A stretch of DNA of 64,000 nucleotides from UBA8914 sp034002905 (lineage in GTDB: Bacteria; Pseudomonadota; Alphaproteobacteria; UBA9219): positions 124,001 through 188,000 of the forward strand of contig JAVEZQ010000002.1 in the NCBI GenBank assembly GCA_034002905.1. Direction: 5' to 3'. Of this stretch, positions 1 through 9,400 are shown piece after piece. The translations under genes and the position numbers were made by a program. The number at the start of each line of letters is the position of its first letter. Position 1 is the stretch's first letter. A model generated the notes under the pieces. The model was given only the letters and a program-made list of their open reading frames with translations, did not search any database and was not told the origin of the DNA.

Positions 1-21
1 TACCAACTGAGCTACAACGGC
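1..21 (-). tRNA. tRNA 5' end, cut by window edge (possibly tRNA-Thr)
   Basis: Read on the minus strand, the first 21 bases give a 7-nt acceptor strand (GCCGTTG), then TA and GCTCAGTTGGTA, the usual D-stem and D-loop start of a bacterial tRNA. The mature 5' base would be at position 21. The anticodon lies outside the window. A GCCG start is common in tRNA-Thr, so Thr is a guess; only 'tRNA' is well supported. Confidence 0.75.
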
Positions 22-151
22 ACATATACCCCCCTATACGATTTTCACTAGGGAAAGCGTCATGCTTCTTAACGATTCCAAGGGCGAACGTCAATCCCAA
101 AGGGCTTAAAAAGAGCATTTTCTTTATCAAAGACGAGGACAAAAACCCTAA

Positions 152-1207
152 TTACTTCTGATATTTCAATCCATTAACAAACTGCTCCGTGACGCGCCGC
201 CAGGAGTGTTTTTCAGCAAAGGCCCTCGCCCGTTCAGGCCGGTCCGACAGGATCAGGGCTCTATCGACAGCCCGCTGCAAATCGGCATCTAAGGCCGCGA
301 AATGAGCTGCTTCAGGCTCATTAAAAACATCGGCTGGCCCTGACACATTATAAGCGGCAACGCGCAACCCCGCCGCGCAGGCTTCAAGCAGCACAAGACC
401 AAATGTATCCGTCTTGGACGGAAAGACGAACACGTCTGCCGCCGCAAAAGCGTTTGCCAGATCGTTGCCTTCCTTGCGGCCAAGGAAAACACTATCGGGA
501 TAAGCCTTGCTCAGGGTCTTCAGGTCAGGCCCGCTTCCAATCAGAACCTTGGTGCCCGTAGTTGAAAGGGCAAGAAAATCCTTTAGGTTCTTTTCAACAG
601 AGATACGCCCGACATAAAGCAGGATTGGACGTTTAAGCTCGCAGTAAGCGGAATAATCCTTTTCACCCGGATAGAAAGCATCGGTATCAACACCACGAGA
701 CCACAACGCAACTTTTGTAAAGCCATGGACCTTAAGGAGATCAAGCATCGTCTGCGTGGGAACTAATGTCCTGATACCCACATTATGAAAACGACGAAGT
801 GCCGCATAGGTCAAGTTCTCTATTCCGCGCGCAACAGCACTCGGTAAAAAGTGAGGCACACGTGCGCAAACATATTCGGGAAAACGTGTGTGATAAGCCG
901 TGGAGAACGGCTTGCGCTGTGCAAGACAAATCAAAACGGCGCACAGGCCAAGCGGCCCCTCGGTCGCAATATGAACGGCATCGGCAGGATGTGTTTTAAA
1001 AAACTTCTTCATCCGTCGATACGACAGGAAATCCAGCTTGATCTCGCGATAGGTCGGCATACTCACGGTCAGCCAACGATTGTCACGGGGATGAAAGACC
1101 TCAACCTGATGGCCCAGCGCAACAAGTTCCTTCTGCGTTGCCAGTAATGTTCGGACAACACCGTTTGTTTGTGGCAACCACGCATCAGTGATGATCAGGA
1201 TCTTCAT
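152..1207 (-). CDS. GT4 family glycosyltransferase, Agt-like (glycolipid synthesis)
   Basis: A 351-residue GT-B fold glycosyltransferase. The N-terminal acceptor domain opens with ITDAWLPQTNGVVRT (residues 6-20). The donor domain has YVGRISVEKN (198-207) and SKTDTFGLVLLEA (264-276), the acidic sugar-nucleotide site of family GT4. It starts inside the 3' end of the metallophosphoesterase gene (23-nt overlap), so the two are almost certainly co-translated. In marine and soil alphaproteobacteria the PlcP phospholipase C and Agt glycosyltransferase pair replaces phospholipids with glycolipids during phosphate starvation: PlcP releases diacylglycerol and Agt adds glucose or glucuronic acid. I infer that role here from the pair. 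The sugar donor cannot be read from sequence. It is a cytoplasmic or membrane-face enzyme with no signal peptide. Confidence 0.82.
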   Translation of the reverse strand: MKILIITDAWLPQTNGVVRTLLATQKELVALGHQVEVFHPRDNRWLTVSMPTYREIKLDFLSYRRMKKFFKTHPADAVHIATEGPLGLCAVLICLAQRKPFSTAYHTRFPEYVCARVPHFLPSAVARGIENLTYAALRRFHNVGIRTLVPTQTMLDLLKVHGFTKVALWSRGVDTDAFYPGEKDYSAYCELKRPILLYVGRISVEKNLKDFLALSTTGTKVLIGSGPDLKTLSKAYPDSVFLGRKEGNDLANAFAAADVFVFPSKTDTFGLVLLEACAAGLRVAAYNVSGPADVFNEPEAAHFAALDADLQRAVDRALILSDRPERARAFAEKHSWRRVTEQFVNGLKYQK

Positions 1208-2015
1208 TATGATTGTTATCCAACAACGCCGTTTTTTGTTTGGGCCAACAGATCACCGACAAATTACCCTCAAAGTCCTCAACCAAAGCCGTACAGGATT
1301 CAACCCAGTCACCGTCATTATAATATTCCGAAGCGCCGATCACACGCATTTCCGCATGGTGGATATGCCCGCAAATCACGCCATCCACCTGATAACGTCT
1401 GGCTTCCCGCGCAATAAACTCTTCATAAGAGCTGATATACTCAACGGCATTTTTAACTTTGTACTTCAGATAGGCCGAAAGCGACCAATAGCTAAAGCCA
1501 AAATAGCGTCGAACTTTGTTCAAGTAGGTGTTAAGGGCAAGGATAAAGGTGTAGGCAACATCCCCTAGCTTCGCGAGCCACTTTGCATAGCCCATCACCG
1601 CGTCAAACTGATCGCCATGCAGGACAAGGTAACGCTTGCCATTTGCCGTTATGTGGATCTCTTGATTGCTGACCAAGACATCGCCAAAGCTCAAGCCGCA
1701 AAAATCACGGGCGACTTCATCATGGTTGCCGGGAATATAGAAAACCTTGGAGCCTTTTCGCGCACGACGAAGAATTTTCTGGATCACATCATTATGAAGC
1801 TGTGGCCAGTACCAGCGCTTTTTCAGGTGCCAGCCGTCGATAATGTCCCCGACGAGATAGAGAAACTCGGACTCGGTGTGCATCAGGAAATCGAGAACAG
1901 CTTCGGCTTGACACCCTGCTGTGCCCAAATGCAAATCAGAGATCCAGATCGTACGGAACTTGAGGCAATCGATAGAACCATAGGTCATCTGAACTTGTTT
2001 TGCCTGTTCGCTCAT
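1185..2015 (-). CDS. Metallophosphoesterase, PlcP-like phospholipase C (COG2908 family)
   Basis: A 276-residue calcineurin-like phosphoesterase with every metal-ligand motif in order: SDLHLG (26-31), VGDIIDGW (55-62), PGNHDE (95-100), HGDQFD (133-138) and GHIHH (216-220). Automatic pipelines usually call this family UDP-2,3-diacylglucosamine diphosphatase. The GNHDE motif, the KKRWYWPQLHN stretch and the YWSLSAYLKYKVKNAV segment resemble the rhizobial and marine PlcP branch rather than LpxH, whose third motif is GNRDF. Its start codon shares one base with the pmbA stop codon (TAATG), and it overlaps the downstream glycosyltransferase, so the three form one translational unit. Likely activity is hydrolysis of membrane phospholipid to diacylglycerol under phosphate limitation. 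An LpxH/LpxI-like lipid A role is the alternative. Confidence 0.8.
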   Translation of the reverse strand: MSEQAKQVQMTYGSIDCLKFRTIWISDLHLGTAGCQAEAVLDFLMHTESEFLYLVGDIIDGWHLKKRWYWPQLHNDVIQKILRRARKGSKVFYIPGNHDEVARDFCGLSFGDVLVSNQEIHITANGKRYLVLHGDQFDAVMGYAKWLAKLGDVAYTFILALNTYLNKVRRYFGFSYWSLSAYLKYKVKNAVEYISSYEEFIAREARRYQVDGVICGHIHHAEMRVIGASEYYNDGDWVESCTALVEDFEGNLSVICWPKQKTALLDNNHNEDPDHH

Positions 2016-3367
2016 TACGACAATCCTGCAACGACCATATGTTCAATACGAAGCGTGGGCGAGTCCACACCATACCGGAAATCAAGATCATTCGCTGGAG
2101 TCATTGCCTTAAACATGTCTTTCAGATTACCTGCAATCGTCATCTCATTTACAGGAAAGCTTATTTCACCCTCTTCGATCCAGAAGCCACGCGCCGCTTG
2201 CGAGTAATCGCCGGTAACACCGTTGATCCCCATACCCATCGTCTCGGTCACATAGAAGCCGGATTTGATATCCTTGATCAGCTCTTCTTTTGTCAGCTTT
2301 CCCGCGACAACATAAGGATTAGACGCCGAAGGCGACGGCATGCTCGATGTCCCGCGCGCCGCGTGTCCCGTTGTCTGGAGTCCAAGTTGCGCGGCAGAGC
2401 GTAAATCAAGCAGCCACGTCTTGAGCACACCCTGATCGACAAGCATCAAGGGATGCGTTGCGATCCCTTCCCCATCGAACGGCTTGCTGCGATAGCCGCG
2501 AGGCCGATGCGGATCGTCGATAATCGTGATGGCTTCAGCAAAAACGGGCTTGTCCATATAGTCTTTGAGAAAACTTGTTCCCCGTGCGATCGAGCTGCCA
2601 AGAATAGCACCGATAAAGCTGCGGATGAGGCCGGAGGCCTCCTGTGGATCAAAGACAACCGGCACTTGGCAGCTTGGCATCTTGCGCGCGCCAAGATTAC
2701 GAACCGTCTTTTCGGCAGCAAGCCGTCCAATCTCGGCGGGCGAAGCCAGATCCGTACGGAAGGCTTTAGCCGAGAAATCATAATCGCGTTCCATCTCCGT
2801 GCCCTCGCCCGCAAGCATCACGGCACTGATGGAATAACTCGTGCGTTCATATTGCCCGACAAAGCCGTTACTCGTCGCAAGCGTGATCCGCGTCTGTCCG
2901 GCACCTGCATCGGTGCTTTCACTCTGCGTAATGCCGGGGACGGCAAGACCGGCGTCTTCAGCCACTTTCGCCTGCTCGATTAAGTCCGACACTTCGATTT
3001 CATAATCATCTGCCATCTCGATGGTCAGATAATTCTTCGCGAGCTGGTCAGGTTCGGCAATCCGGCAAAAGGGATCTTCGGGCGCGTTCTTGGCCATCGC
3101 AATCACGCGGTCGACTAATTCATCCAGCGCGGCCACAGATCGATCCGTGCTAGAAGCAATAGCCTGTTGCTTGCCAAAGAAAACCCGTAGGCCAAGATCG
3201 GCCCCTTCGGAATGCTCCAGAGACTCGATCTTGCCGTCATGCCATGAAACGGATTTCGACGTGCCTTCAACCAAAACAGCATCCGCCGCACTTGCGCCAC
3301 GATCCCGCGCTTTTTGGATAAGGTCGCTTAGCTGTTGCCTAACCTTATCGCCTCCTTCAAACGTCAT
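2015..3367 (-). CDS. pmbA: TldD/PmbA family protein, PmbA (TldE) subunit
   Basis: A 450-residue member of the TldD/TldE family, of normal length. The HExxxH zinc site of TldD is absent, and the N-terminus (VSWHDGKIESLEHSEG, GLRVFFGKQQAIASS) and the C-terminal GDYSQAARGFWIEEGEI block are those of the non-metallo subunit PmbA/TldE. Known role: with TldD it forms a cytoplasmic heterodimeric protease that degrades unfolded peptides and matures microcins or RiPPs. No tldD lies in this window. The gene begins 11 nt after the cydB-like stop and ends in a TAATG overlap with the phosphoesterase gene, so it sits in the middle of a minus-strand run. Confidence 0.9.
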   Translation of the reverse strand: MTFEGGDKVRQQLSDLIQKARDRGASAADAVLVEGTSKSVSWHDGKIESLEHSEGADLGLRVFFGKQQAIASSTDRSVAALDELVDRVIAMAKNAPEDPFCRIAEPDQLAKNYLTIEMADDYEIEVSDLIEQAKVAEDAGLAVPGITQSESTDAGAGQTRITLATSNGFVGQYERTSYSISAVMLAGEGTEMERDYDFSAKAFRTDLASPAEIGRLAAEKTVRNLGARKMPSCQVPVVFDPQEASGLIRSFIGAILGSSIARGTSFLKDYMDKPVFAEAITIIDDPHRPRGYRSKPFDGEGIATHPLMLVDQGVLKTWLLDLRSAAQLGLQTTGHAARGTSSMPSPSASNPYVVAGKLTKEELIKDIKSGFYVTETMGMGINGVTGDYSQAARGFWIEEGEISFPVNEMTIAGNLKDMFKAMTPANDLDFRYGVDSPTLRIEHMVVAGLS

Positions 3368-3378
3368 TGCTCTGCCTT

Positions 3379-4389
3379 TTAATTATAACTTAGTTCCTTG
3401 GTCTTCCCATGAAAGACTTTGTACGCAAATAAGGTATAACCAATCAGGGCCGGAAGTACAATAAGCGCGCCAACCAAAATAAACATCAGGGATTCCGGCG
3501 CGCTCGCGGCATCCACAATCTTGAGCTGTTCGGGGATGATGTAGGGATAGAAGCTATAGGCCAAAGCGATTAGACAGCTCACAAAAAGCCCGCCCGTTAT
3601 CACGAAAGGTCGCCAGCACATGGTTTGCGGGTTCACAAGCATACCTCGCAAGACGACCTCAAGATAGGCCACAAGCCCGACAATCGCGATAGGCAGCGGC
3701 GCGAGAATTAGGATATCGGGGTAAGTTGTCCAGCGATCAAGCATATGCGAACTCATGGCTGGCGTTGCAACCGAAACGACAACAATACCAAGCGCCGTGC
3801 CGCGCATGGCCTTGATCGCCCAATTGACGGCCTTGTACTGAAGCGCCCCTTCTGTCTTCATAATCAGCCACGAAGCGCCAATCAGGCTATAGCCTGCCGC
3901 CACACAGAGTGCAACCATCAGGCAGAACAAAAGCGGCCAAACCCCATGTGCGAAGCCAAGAACATAAGACGCCAGCATATAGCCCTGACACATGGCTGTC
4001 AGAAGCGAGCCAACAATAAAGGCCTTGTCCCACGCGGCCTTGTTCTCGCTCTGAACTTTGGCACGAAATTCAAACGAAACGCCGCGCAGGATCAACCCCA
4101 CCAGCATCAGGCAGACGGGCAGATAAAGGTTTGTCAGAACAATCCCGTGCGCCTGTGGAAAGGCGATCAGCAAGATACCAATCGCCAGAACAAGCCACGT
4201 CTCGTTTGCATCCCAAAAGGGCCCGATGGAAGAGATCATGACATCGCGCTCTTCTTGCGTCGCATTGCGCATCAGGATGCCGACGCCAAGATCATAGCCG
4301 TCCAAAACGGCATAGGCCAGAACGGCCACGACCATCAGCAAGGCGAAAACAAGCGGAAGCCACTCACCGTTTAAGAATATGTCCATCAC
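3379..4389 (-). CDS. cydB: Cytochrome bd-type quinol oxidase subunit II (CioB/CydB)
   Basis: A 336-residue polytopic membrane protein with the subunit II signature near the N-terminus (AYAVLDGYDLGVGIL, then IGPFWDANETWLVLA). Together with subunit I it forms a quinol oxidase that reduces oxygen to water in the cytoplasmic membrane without pumping protons. It lies 14 nt after subunit I. There is no cydX-sized gene after it, since pmbA begins 11 nt downstream, and no cydDC exporter in the window. This matches the cyanide-insensitive (CioAB) branch rather than E. coli CydABX. Confidence 0.93.
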   Translation of the reverse strand: MMDIFLNGEWLPLVFALLMVVAVLAYAVLDGYDLGVGILMRNATQEERDVMISSIGPFWDANETWLVLAIGILLIAFPQAHGIVLTNLYLPVCLMLVGLILRGVSFEFRAKVQSENKAAWDKAFIVGSLLTAMCQGYMLASYVLGFAHGVWPLLFCLMVALCVAAGYSLIGASWLIMKTEGALQYKAVNWAIKAMRGTALGIVVVSVATPAMSSHMLDRWTTYPDILILAPLPIAIVGLVAYLEVVLRGMLVNPQTMCWRPFVITGGLFVSCLIALAYSFYPYIIPEQLKIVDAASAPESLMFILVGALIVLPALIGYTLFAYKVFHGKTKELSYN

Positions 4390-4403
4390 ATTCCCCTCCT
4401 CAA

Positions 4404-5708
4404 CTAGACTTGCGCTTTACGCGAAAGATAGAACAAAGTCTTGATAAACGCCGTCATGAGCACGGCATAGACCAACAAGTACAGGGTGAGTGATACGCCA
4501 ATCATAGAGGGTGGCACATTCGAGGCGGCATCCTTAGTCAGCAAGACGCCCTGCACCAGCCATGGCTGACGGCCAATCTCGGTCACATACCAGCCAAAGA
4601 TGGTGGCCAGCCAGCCCGAAAACGTCATGGCTACCAACGCGCGCGCGGCAAGCTTGTTGATATCGCCCTTCCTTTTGAGCAAATAGGCACTTCCCCACGA
4701 CACGAAAAGCATGAGGCCGCCGACCCCCATCATCAGACGAAAAGCCCAGAAGACGGGCGCAACGGGTGGGTGAAAGCCTTCAAATTCGTTGAGCCCCCTC
4801 ACCTTTCCATTCCAATCATGGGTCAAAATCATGCTCGACGCCTTGGGGATTTCGAGCGCGAAGAGGTTGCTTTTTGTCTCCTGATCCGGCCAGCCAAAGA
4901 TAACAAAGGGCGCACCCTCTTGCGTCTGCCAGAGCCCTTCCATGGCAGCGATTTTCTGCGGCTGGTACTCAAGCGTATTTAGCCCATGCAAATCACCCGC
5001 GAAAATCTGTAAGGGGATCAAGATAGCGGCCAGATAAACGCCCGTTTTGAGCGCGGCCATCACAGCCTCGCCTCTATCATTGCGTAACCACCGATAGGCC
5101 GAGACCCCCGCCACCAGAAAGGCCGCCGTGAGGCCAGAGGCCAGAAGCATATGCACCATGCGATAAGGCATGGAAGGGTTCAACAAGATTACTATCCAAT
5201 CAACAGCATGAGCTTTGCCGTCGATCATCTCGAACCCCACGGGGGTCTGCATCCAGCTATTGAGCGTCAAGATCCAATAGGCCGAAAAAGTCGTCCCCGC
5301 CGCGACAAGAAACGTCGCGAGATCATGTACAAAGGCCGACACGCGCTTGAACCCGAACAACATAATGCCAAGGAACGTCGCCTCTAAGAAAAAAGCGGTC
5401 ATTACTTCATAGCCAAGCAAGGGCCCGGCGATATTGCCAACTTTGTTCATAAAGCCCGGCCAGTTTGTGCCGAACTGAAAGGACATTGTGATGCCCGACA
5501 CGACTCCTAGCGCAAAACAGAGCGCAAAAATCTTGGTCCAAAAGAAATAGGCGTCCATCCAGATGCTATTCTGGGTCTTTGCAAAGCGCCGCTTAAAGAA
5601 AAACAAGATCCAGGCAAGAGCAATCGTCGTAGAGGGAAAGATAATGTGGAAAGTGATGTTGGCAGCAAACTGGATGCGCGCAAGCAGCACGGGATCGAGA
5701 TCGAACAT
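4404..5708 (-). CDS. cydA: Cytochrome bd-type quinol oxidase subunit I (CioA/CydA), short Q-loop
   Basis: A 434-residue heme-bearing subunit. Visible landmarks are the N-terminal RIQFAANITFHIIFPS with a heme-ligand His, YRMVHMLLASGLTA with another axial His, the Q-loop start GLNTLEYQPQKIAAMEG, and GWYVTEIGRQPW near the C-terminus. At 434 residues it is far shorter than E. coli CydA (about 520), because the second half of the quinol-binding loop is missing, as in CioA. A good ribosome site (GGAG, 7 nt before ATG) supports the start at 5708. No FNR or ArcA site was recognised in the 117 bp upstream. Probably used at low oxygen. Confidence 0.93.
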   Translation of the reverse strand: MFDLDPVLLARIQFAANITFHIIFPSTTIALAWILFFFKRRFAKTQNSIWMDAYFFWTKIFALCFALGVVSGITMSFQFGTNWPGFMNKVGNIAGPLLGYEVMTAFFLEATFLGIMLFGFKRVSAFVHDLATFLVAAGTTFSAYWILTLNSWMQTPVGFEMIDGKAHAVDWIVILLNPSMPYRMVHMLLASGLTAAFLVAGVSAYRWLRNDRGEAVMAALKTGVYLAAILIPLQIFAGDLHGLNTLEYQPQKIAAMEGLWQTQEGAPFVIFGWPDQETKSNLFALEIPKASSMILTHDWNGKVRGLNEFEGFHPPVAPVFWAFRLMMGVGGLMLFVSWGSAYLLKRKGDINKLAARALVAMTFSGWLATIFGWYVTEIGRQPWLVQGVLLTKDAASNVPPSMIGVSLTLYLLVYAVLMTAFIKTLFYLSRKAQV

Positions 5709-5825
5709 CAGGAGGCTCCACTATCCTAAAATCATGGTTTAAGATAGAAGACGCGAGAATCCTTACCTATTCGTTAACGCCCTTCATCTAGCCCTACATA
5801 CAAATAAGAAACGCCAGCAAAAGCT

Positions 5826-6398
5826 TTATATAAAATCGAGGTGCTGCAAAAGTATCTTCGCGCCAATGGCTATCAAGCCCAAGCCACCGAGTATCTCTGC
5901 GAACCGTCCCAAACGACAGCCAACACAATGACCAATCATCAGGCCGAGCGTTGACATAGTAAATGTGGCAAGGCCAATCGCTAGGGCGATGGGGAAAATG
6001 GGCTCACCAATGAAAGCCCATGAGACGCCAACAGCCATCGAGTCAATGCTCGTGCCCACGGCTGTCAACATAAGTAGCGGGAGGCTTTGATCTTTGGGCT
6101 TTGTAAGCTCGACTTCACAGTTCTGATTGCGAACCCCCTCGACGATCATATGCAGGCCGATAGCGAGCAAAAGGCCAAACGCGATCCAGTGATCATAGGC
6201 CTCGATCATACCCGCAGCGATACCGCCCAGAAACCATCCAAGGACGGGGGCGCAGGCTTCCGTCATCCCAAAGACAAGTCCGTTCTTCATCGCATCGCGG
6301 AAGCTTGGTTTATCAAGGGCTACACCCTTGCCAATCGAGACGGCAAAAGCATCGGCGGACATACTAAGCGCAAGGAGTGATGTGGAAAGGAGGCTCAT
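5826..6398 (-). CDS. mntP: Manganese efflux pump MntP
   Basis: A 190-residue, six-helix protein of the MntP (former DUF204) family. The conserved halves are ALSMSADAFAVSIGKG near the start and TAVGTSIDSMAVGVSWAF in the middle, each carrying the Asp needed for Mn2+ transport. It exports excess manganese across the inner membrane. The start lies only 72 bp after the rpoC stop and just past the rpoC terminator, so there is no room for the yybP-ykoY manganese riboswitch often found before mntP. Expression would depend on read-through or a very short promoter. Confidence 0.92.
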   Translation of the reverse strand: MSLLSTSLLALSMSADAFAVSIGKGVALDKPSFRDAMKNGLVFGMTEACAPVLGWFLGGIAAGMIEAYDHWIAFGLLLAIGLHMIVEGVRNQNCEVELTKPKDQSLPLLMLTAVGTSIDSMAVGVSWAFIGEPIFPIALAIGLATFTMSTLGLMIGHCVGCRLGRFAEILGGLGLIAIGAKILLQHLDFI

Positions 6399-6420
6399 AC
6401 TTTTTTAGTTCCCCAAAAGA

Positions 6421-6448
6421 GAAAGGCGGGTCTTTCGCCCCGCCTTTC
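6421..6448 (-). terminator. Intrinsic terminator of rpoBC
   Basis: A perfect 10-bp stem (6421-6430 with 6439-6448) with an 8-nt loop, about 23 nt after the rpoC stop. On the minus strand the stem is followed by CTCTTTT. A short T-tract and a GC-rich stem fit a rho-independent terminator ending the rpoB-rpoC transcript just before mntP. Confidence 0.8.
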
Positions 6449-6470
6449 TATCAAACAATTCAAGCAACGA

Positions 6471-9400
6471 TCAACCTTCGGAAACCGCAGCCTGAGCTTC
6501 GGCCTCACGGGCTTCAAGAGCAGCGCGGGCCTCAGCCTCGCGTTGTGCAGCGCGTTCGGCATCAAGCTTGTTCCCTTCCACATCACGCGCTGCGGCGATA
6601 CGACGCAGGCGATTGACATAGGAACCAGTCCCGACAGGAACAAGACGCCCGACGATGACGTTTTCCTTAAGCCCTTCGAGAGAGTCGATCTTACCCGCGA
6701 CAGCGGCCTCGGTAAGGACGCGTGTCGTCTCTTGGAACGAAGCAGCCGAGATAAAGGAGCGCGTCTGCAAGCTCGCCTTGGTGATACCTTGCAGGACCGC
6801 GCGGCCTTGCGCCGGATGCAAGGATTCCAAAACGGCCTTGTTATTCACCTCGAAGAACTCGAAACGATCAACCTGCTCACCGACGAGGAATGTTGTATCA
6901 CCCGGATCGGTGATTTCGACCTTCTGCAACATCTGGCGAACAATGACTTCAATATGCTTGTCGTTGATCTTCACACCCTGCAGTCGATAGACTTCCTGTA
7001 TCTCGTTGATGATATAGGCAGCCAAGGCTTCAACACCCATAACAGCCAGAATATCATGCGGAACAGGGTTGCCGTCGATCAGAAGATCGCCACGCTCGAG
7101 CATATCGCCTTCCTGAACGGCGATATGCTTGCCCTTGGGGATCATATATTCGCGCGGTTCGAGGGACTCGTCGGTGGGGCGGACAACAATACGACGCTTG
7201 GTCTTGTAATCCTTGCCAAACTCGACACGGCCATCGACATCGGCGATGATCGCAAAGTCCTTGGGACGACGCGCTTCGAACAACTCGGCTACACGTGGCA
7301 GACCACCCGTGATGTCACGTGTCTTGGACCCTTCACGTGGGATACGCGCGATAACGTCGCCGGCGCGAACCTTCGCCCCGTTAGCAACGTTGAGGATCGC
7401 ATCAACCGGCAGGAAGTAGCGAGCGTCAACGCCGCTCGACAACCTGACGGGTTCACCCTTGTCATCCTGCAGCATGATACGCGGACGCAGTTCAGCACCA
7501 CGGGCCTGCTGACGGAAGTCGATAACCTTCTTGGAGGAAATACCTGTCGCTTCGTCGGTGACTTCGCGGACAGACAACCCTTCGATAAGATCGACGAAAT
7601 TGGCGATACCTTCCTTTTCCGTGATGATCGGGAGCGTATACGGATCCCATTCAGCCAGCTTTTGACCTTTAGTCACGATGGCGTTCTCATCGACAAGAAG
7701 CTTGGTACCATAGGGGACGCGGTGACGCGCCTTTTCACGGCCCAGATCATCGACAAGCACGATTTCACAGTTACGGCTCATAACAATGTTACGGCCCTCG
7801 CTGTTGGCAACGAGTGTCTTGTTGTGGATTTGAACCTTGGCATCAAATGAAGCCTCGACCGAGCTTTGTTCCGCACCACGCTGAGCCGCACCACCGATGT
7901 GGAACGTACGCATGGTGAGCTGTGTACCCGGTTCACCAATGGACTGCGCTGCGATAACACCGACAGCCTCACCGATATTGACCAGCGTACCGCGCGCAAG
8001 ATCACGGCCATAGCACTTGGCGCAGATGCCCGTCTCGGACTTACAAGTCAGCACTGAGCGGATCATAACCGAGTCAACGCCTGCCCGATCAATCTCGTCC
8101 ATCGACTTTTCATCAACCAGATGGCCAGCCTTAACGATCAGTTCGCCCGTTGCGGGATTAAGCACATCCTGCGCGACGGTACGACCCAAGACCAACTCGG
8201 AAAGCGGCGCGATCACTTCACCACCATCGACAACAGCGCGAACGGTCAAACCGCCGTCGGTGCCGCAATCCGTTTCGGTGATGATGGCATCCTGCGCGAC
8301 GTCAACAAGACGACGTGTCAGGTAACCAGAGTTCGCTGTCTTCAAAGCCGTGTCGGCCAGACCCTTACGAGCACCGTGGGTTGAGTTAAAGTATTCAAGA
8401 ACCGTTAGACCCTCTTTAAAGTTCGAGATAATCGGCGTCTCGATAATTTCACCCGATGGCTTAGCCATCAGACCGCGCATGCCGGCGAGCTGCTTGATCT
8501 GGGCAGCCGAACCACGCGCACCAGAGTGAGCCATCATGTAAACGGAATTGATGTTGCCCTTACCGGTATCGGTAATGCCTTTCATCATTTCCTCAGCGAC
8601 CTTTTCCGTGCAGCTCGACCAGACGTCAACAACCTTGTTGTACTTCTCGCCGCGTGTGATCAAACCTTCCTGATACTGCTGCTCATATTCGTTGACCTGA
8701 TCCTGTGCCTTGTTGATAAGGGACATCTTCGTGGCGGGGATGACGAGATCATCCTTACCGAACGAAATACCAGCACGGCAGGCATTGCTATAGCCAAGGC
8801 CCATCAGGCGGTCGGCAAAGATCACCGTTTCCTTCTGGCCACAATGGCGATAGACAACGTCGATAACGTTGGTCAGATCCTTCTTGGTCAACAAACGGTT
8901 GACAGTGCTGAAGGGGATCTTGGGATGACGCGGCAAGATTTCCGAAAGAAGCATACGACCCGGCGTTGTTTCAACGCGGACTGTTTCCTTTTCGCCTTCG
9001 GCGTTCACGCCATGATAACGACACTTGATCTTGGTGTGCATCGTGATGATGCCTGCGGCCAAGGCTTGCTGGATTTCACCAATATTGGCAAAGGCCATGC
9101 CCTCGCCCTTTTCGCCTTCGCGTTCCATCGTGATGTAATAGATACCCAAAACGATATCTTGCGACGGCACAATGATCGGCTTGCCGTTGGCGGGTGACAA
9201 GATGTTATTAGTCGACATCATGAGCACGCGCGCTTCAAGCTGGGCTTCAAGTGACAACGGCACGTGAACGGCCATCTGGTCACCGTCGAAATCGGCGTTA
9301 AACGCTGTACAGACAAGCGGATGAAGCTGGATCGCCTTACCCTCGATCAAGACAGGCTCGAACGCCTGAATGCCGAGACGGTGAAGCGTTGGCGCACGGT

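Noticed and set aside
6543..7850. 435-codon plus-strand frame opposite rpoC, with other long antisense frames in rpoB and rpoC
   Set aside because: These are antisense shadows of strongly biased coding sequence; no ribosome site or known motif.
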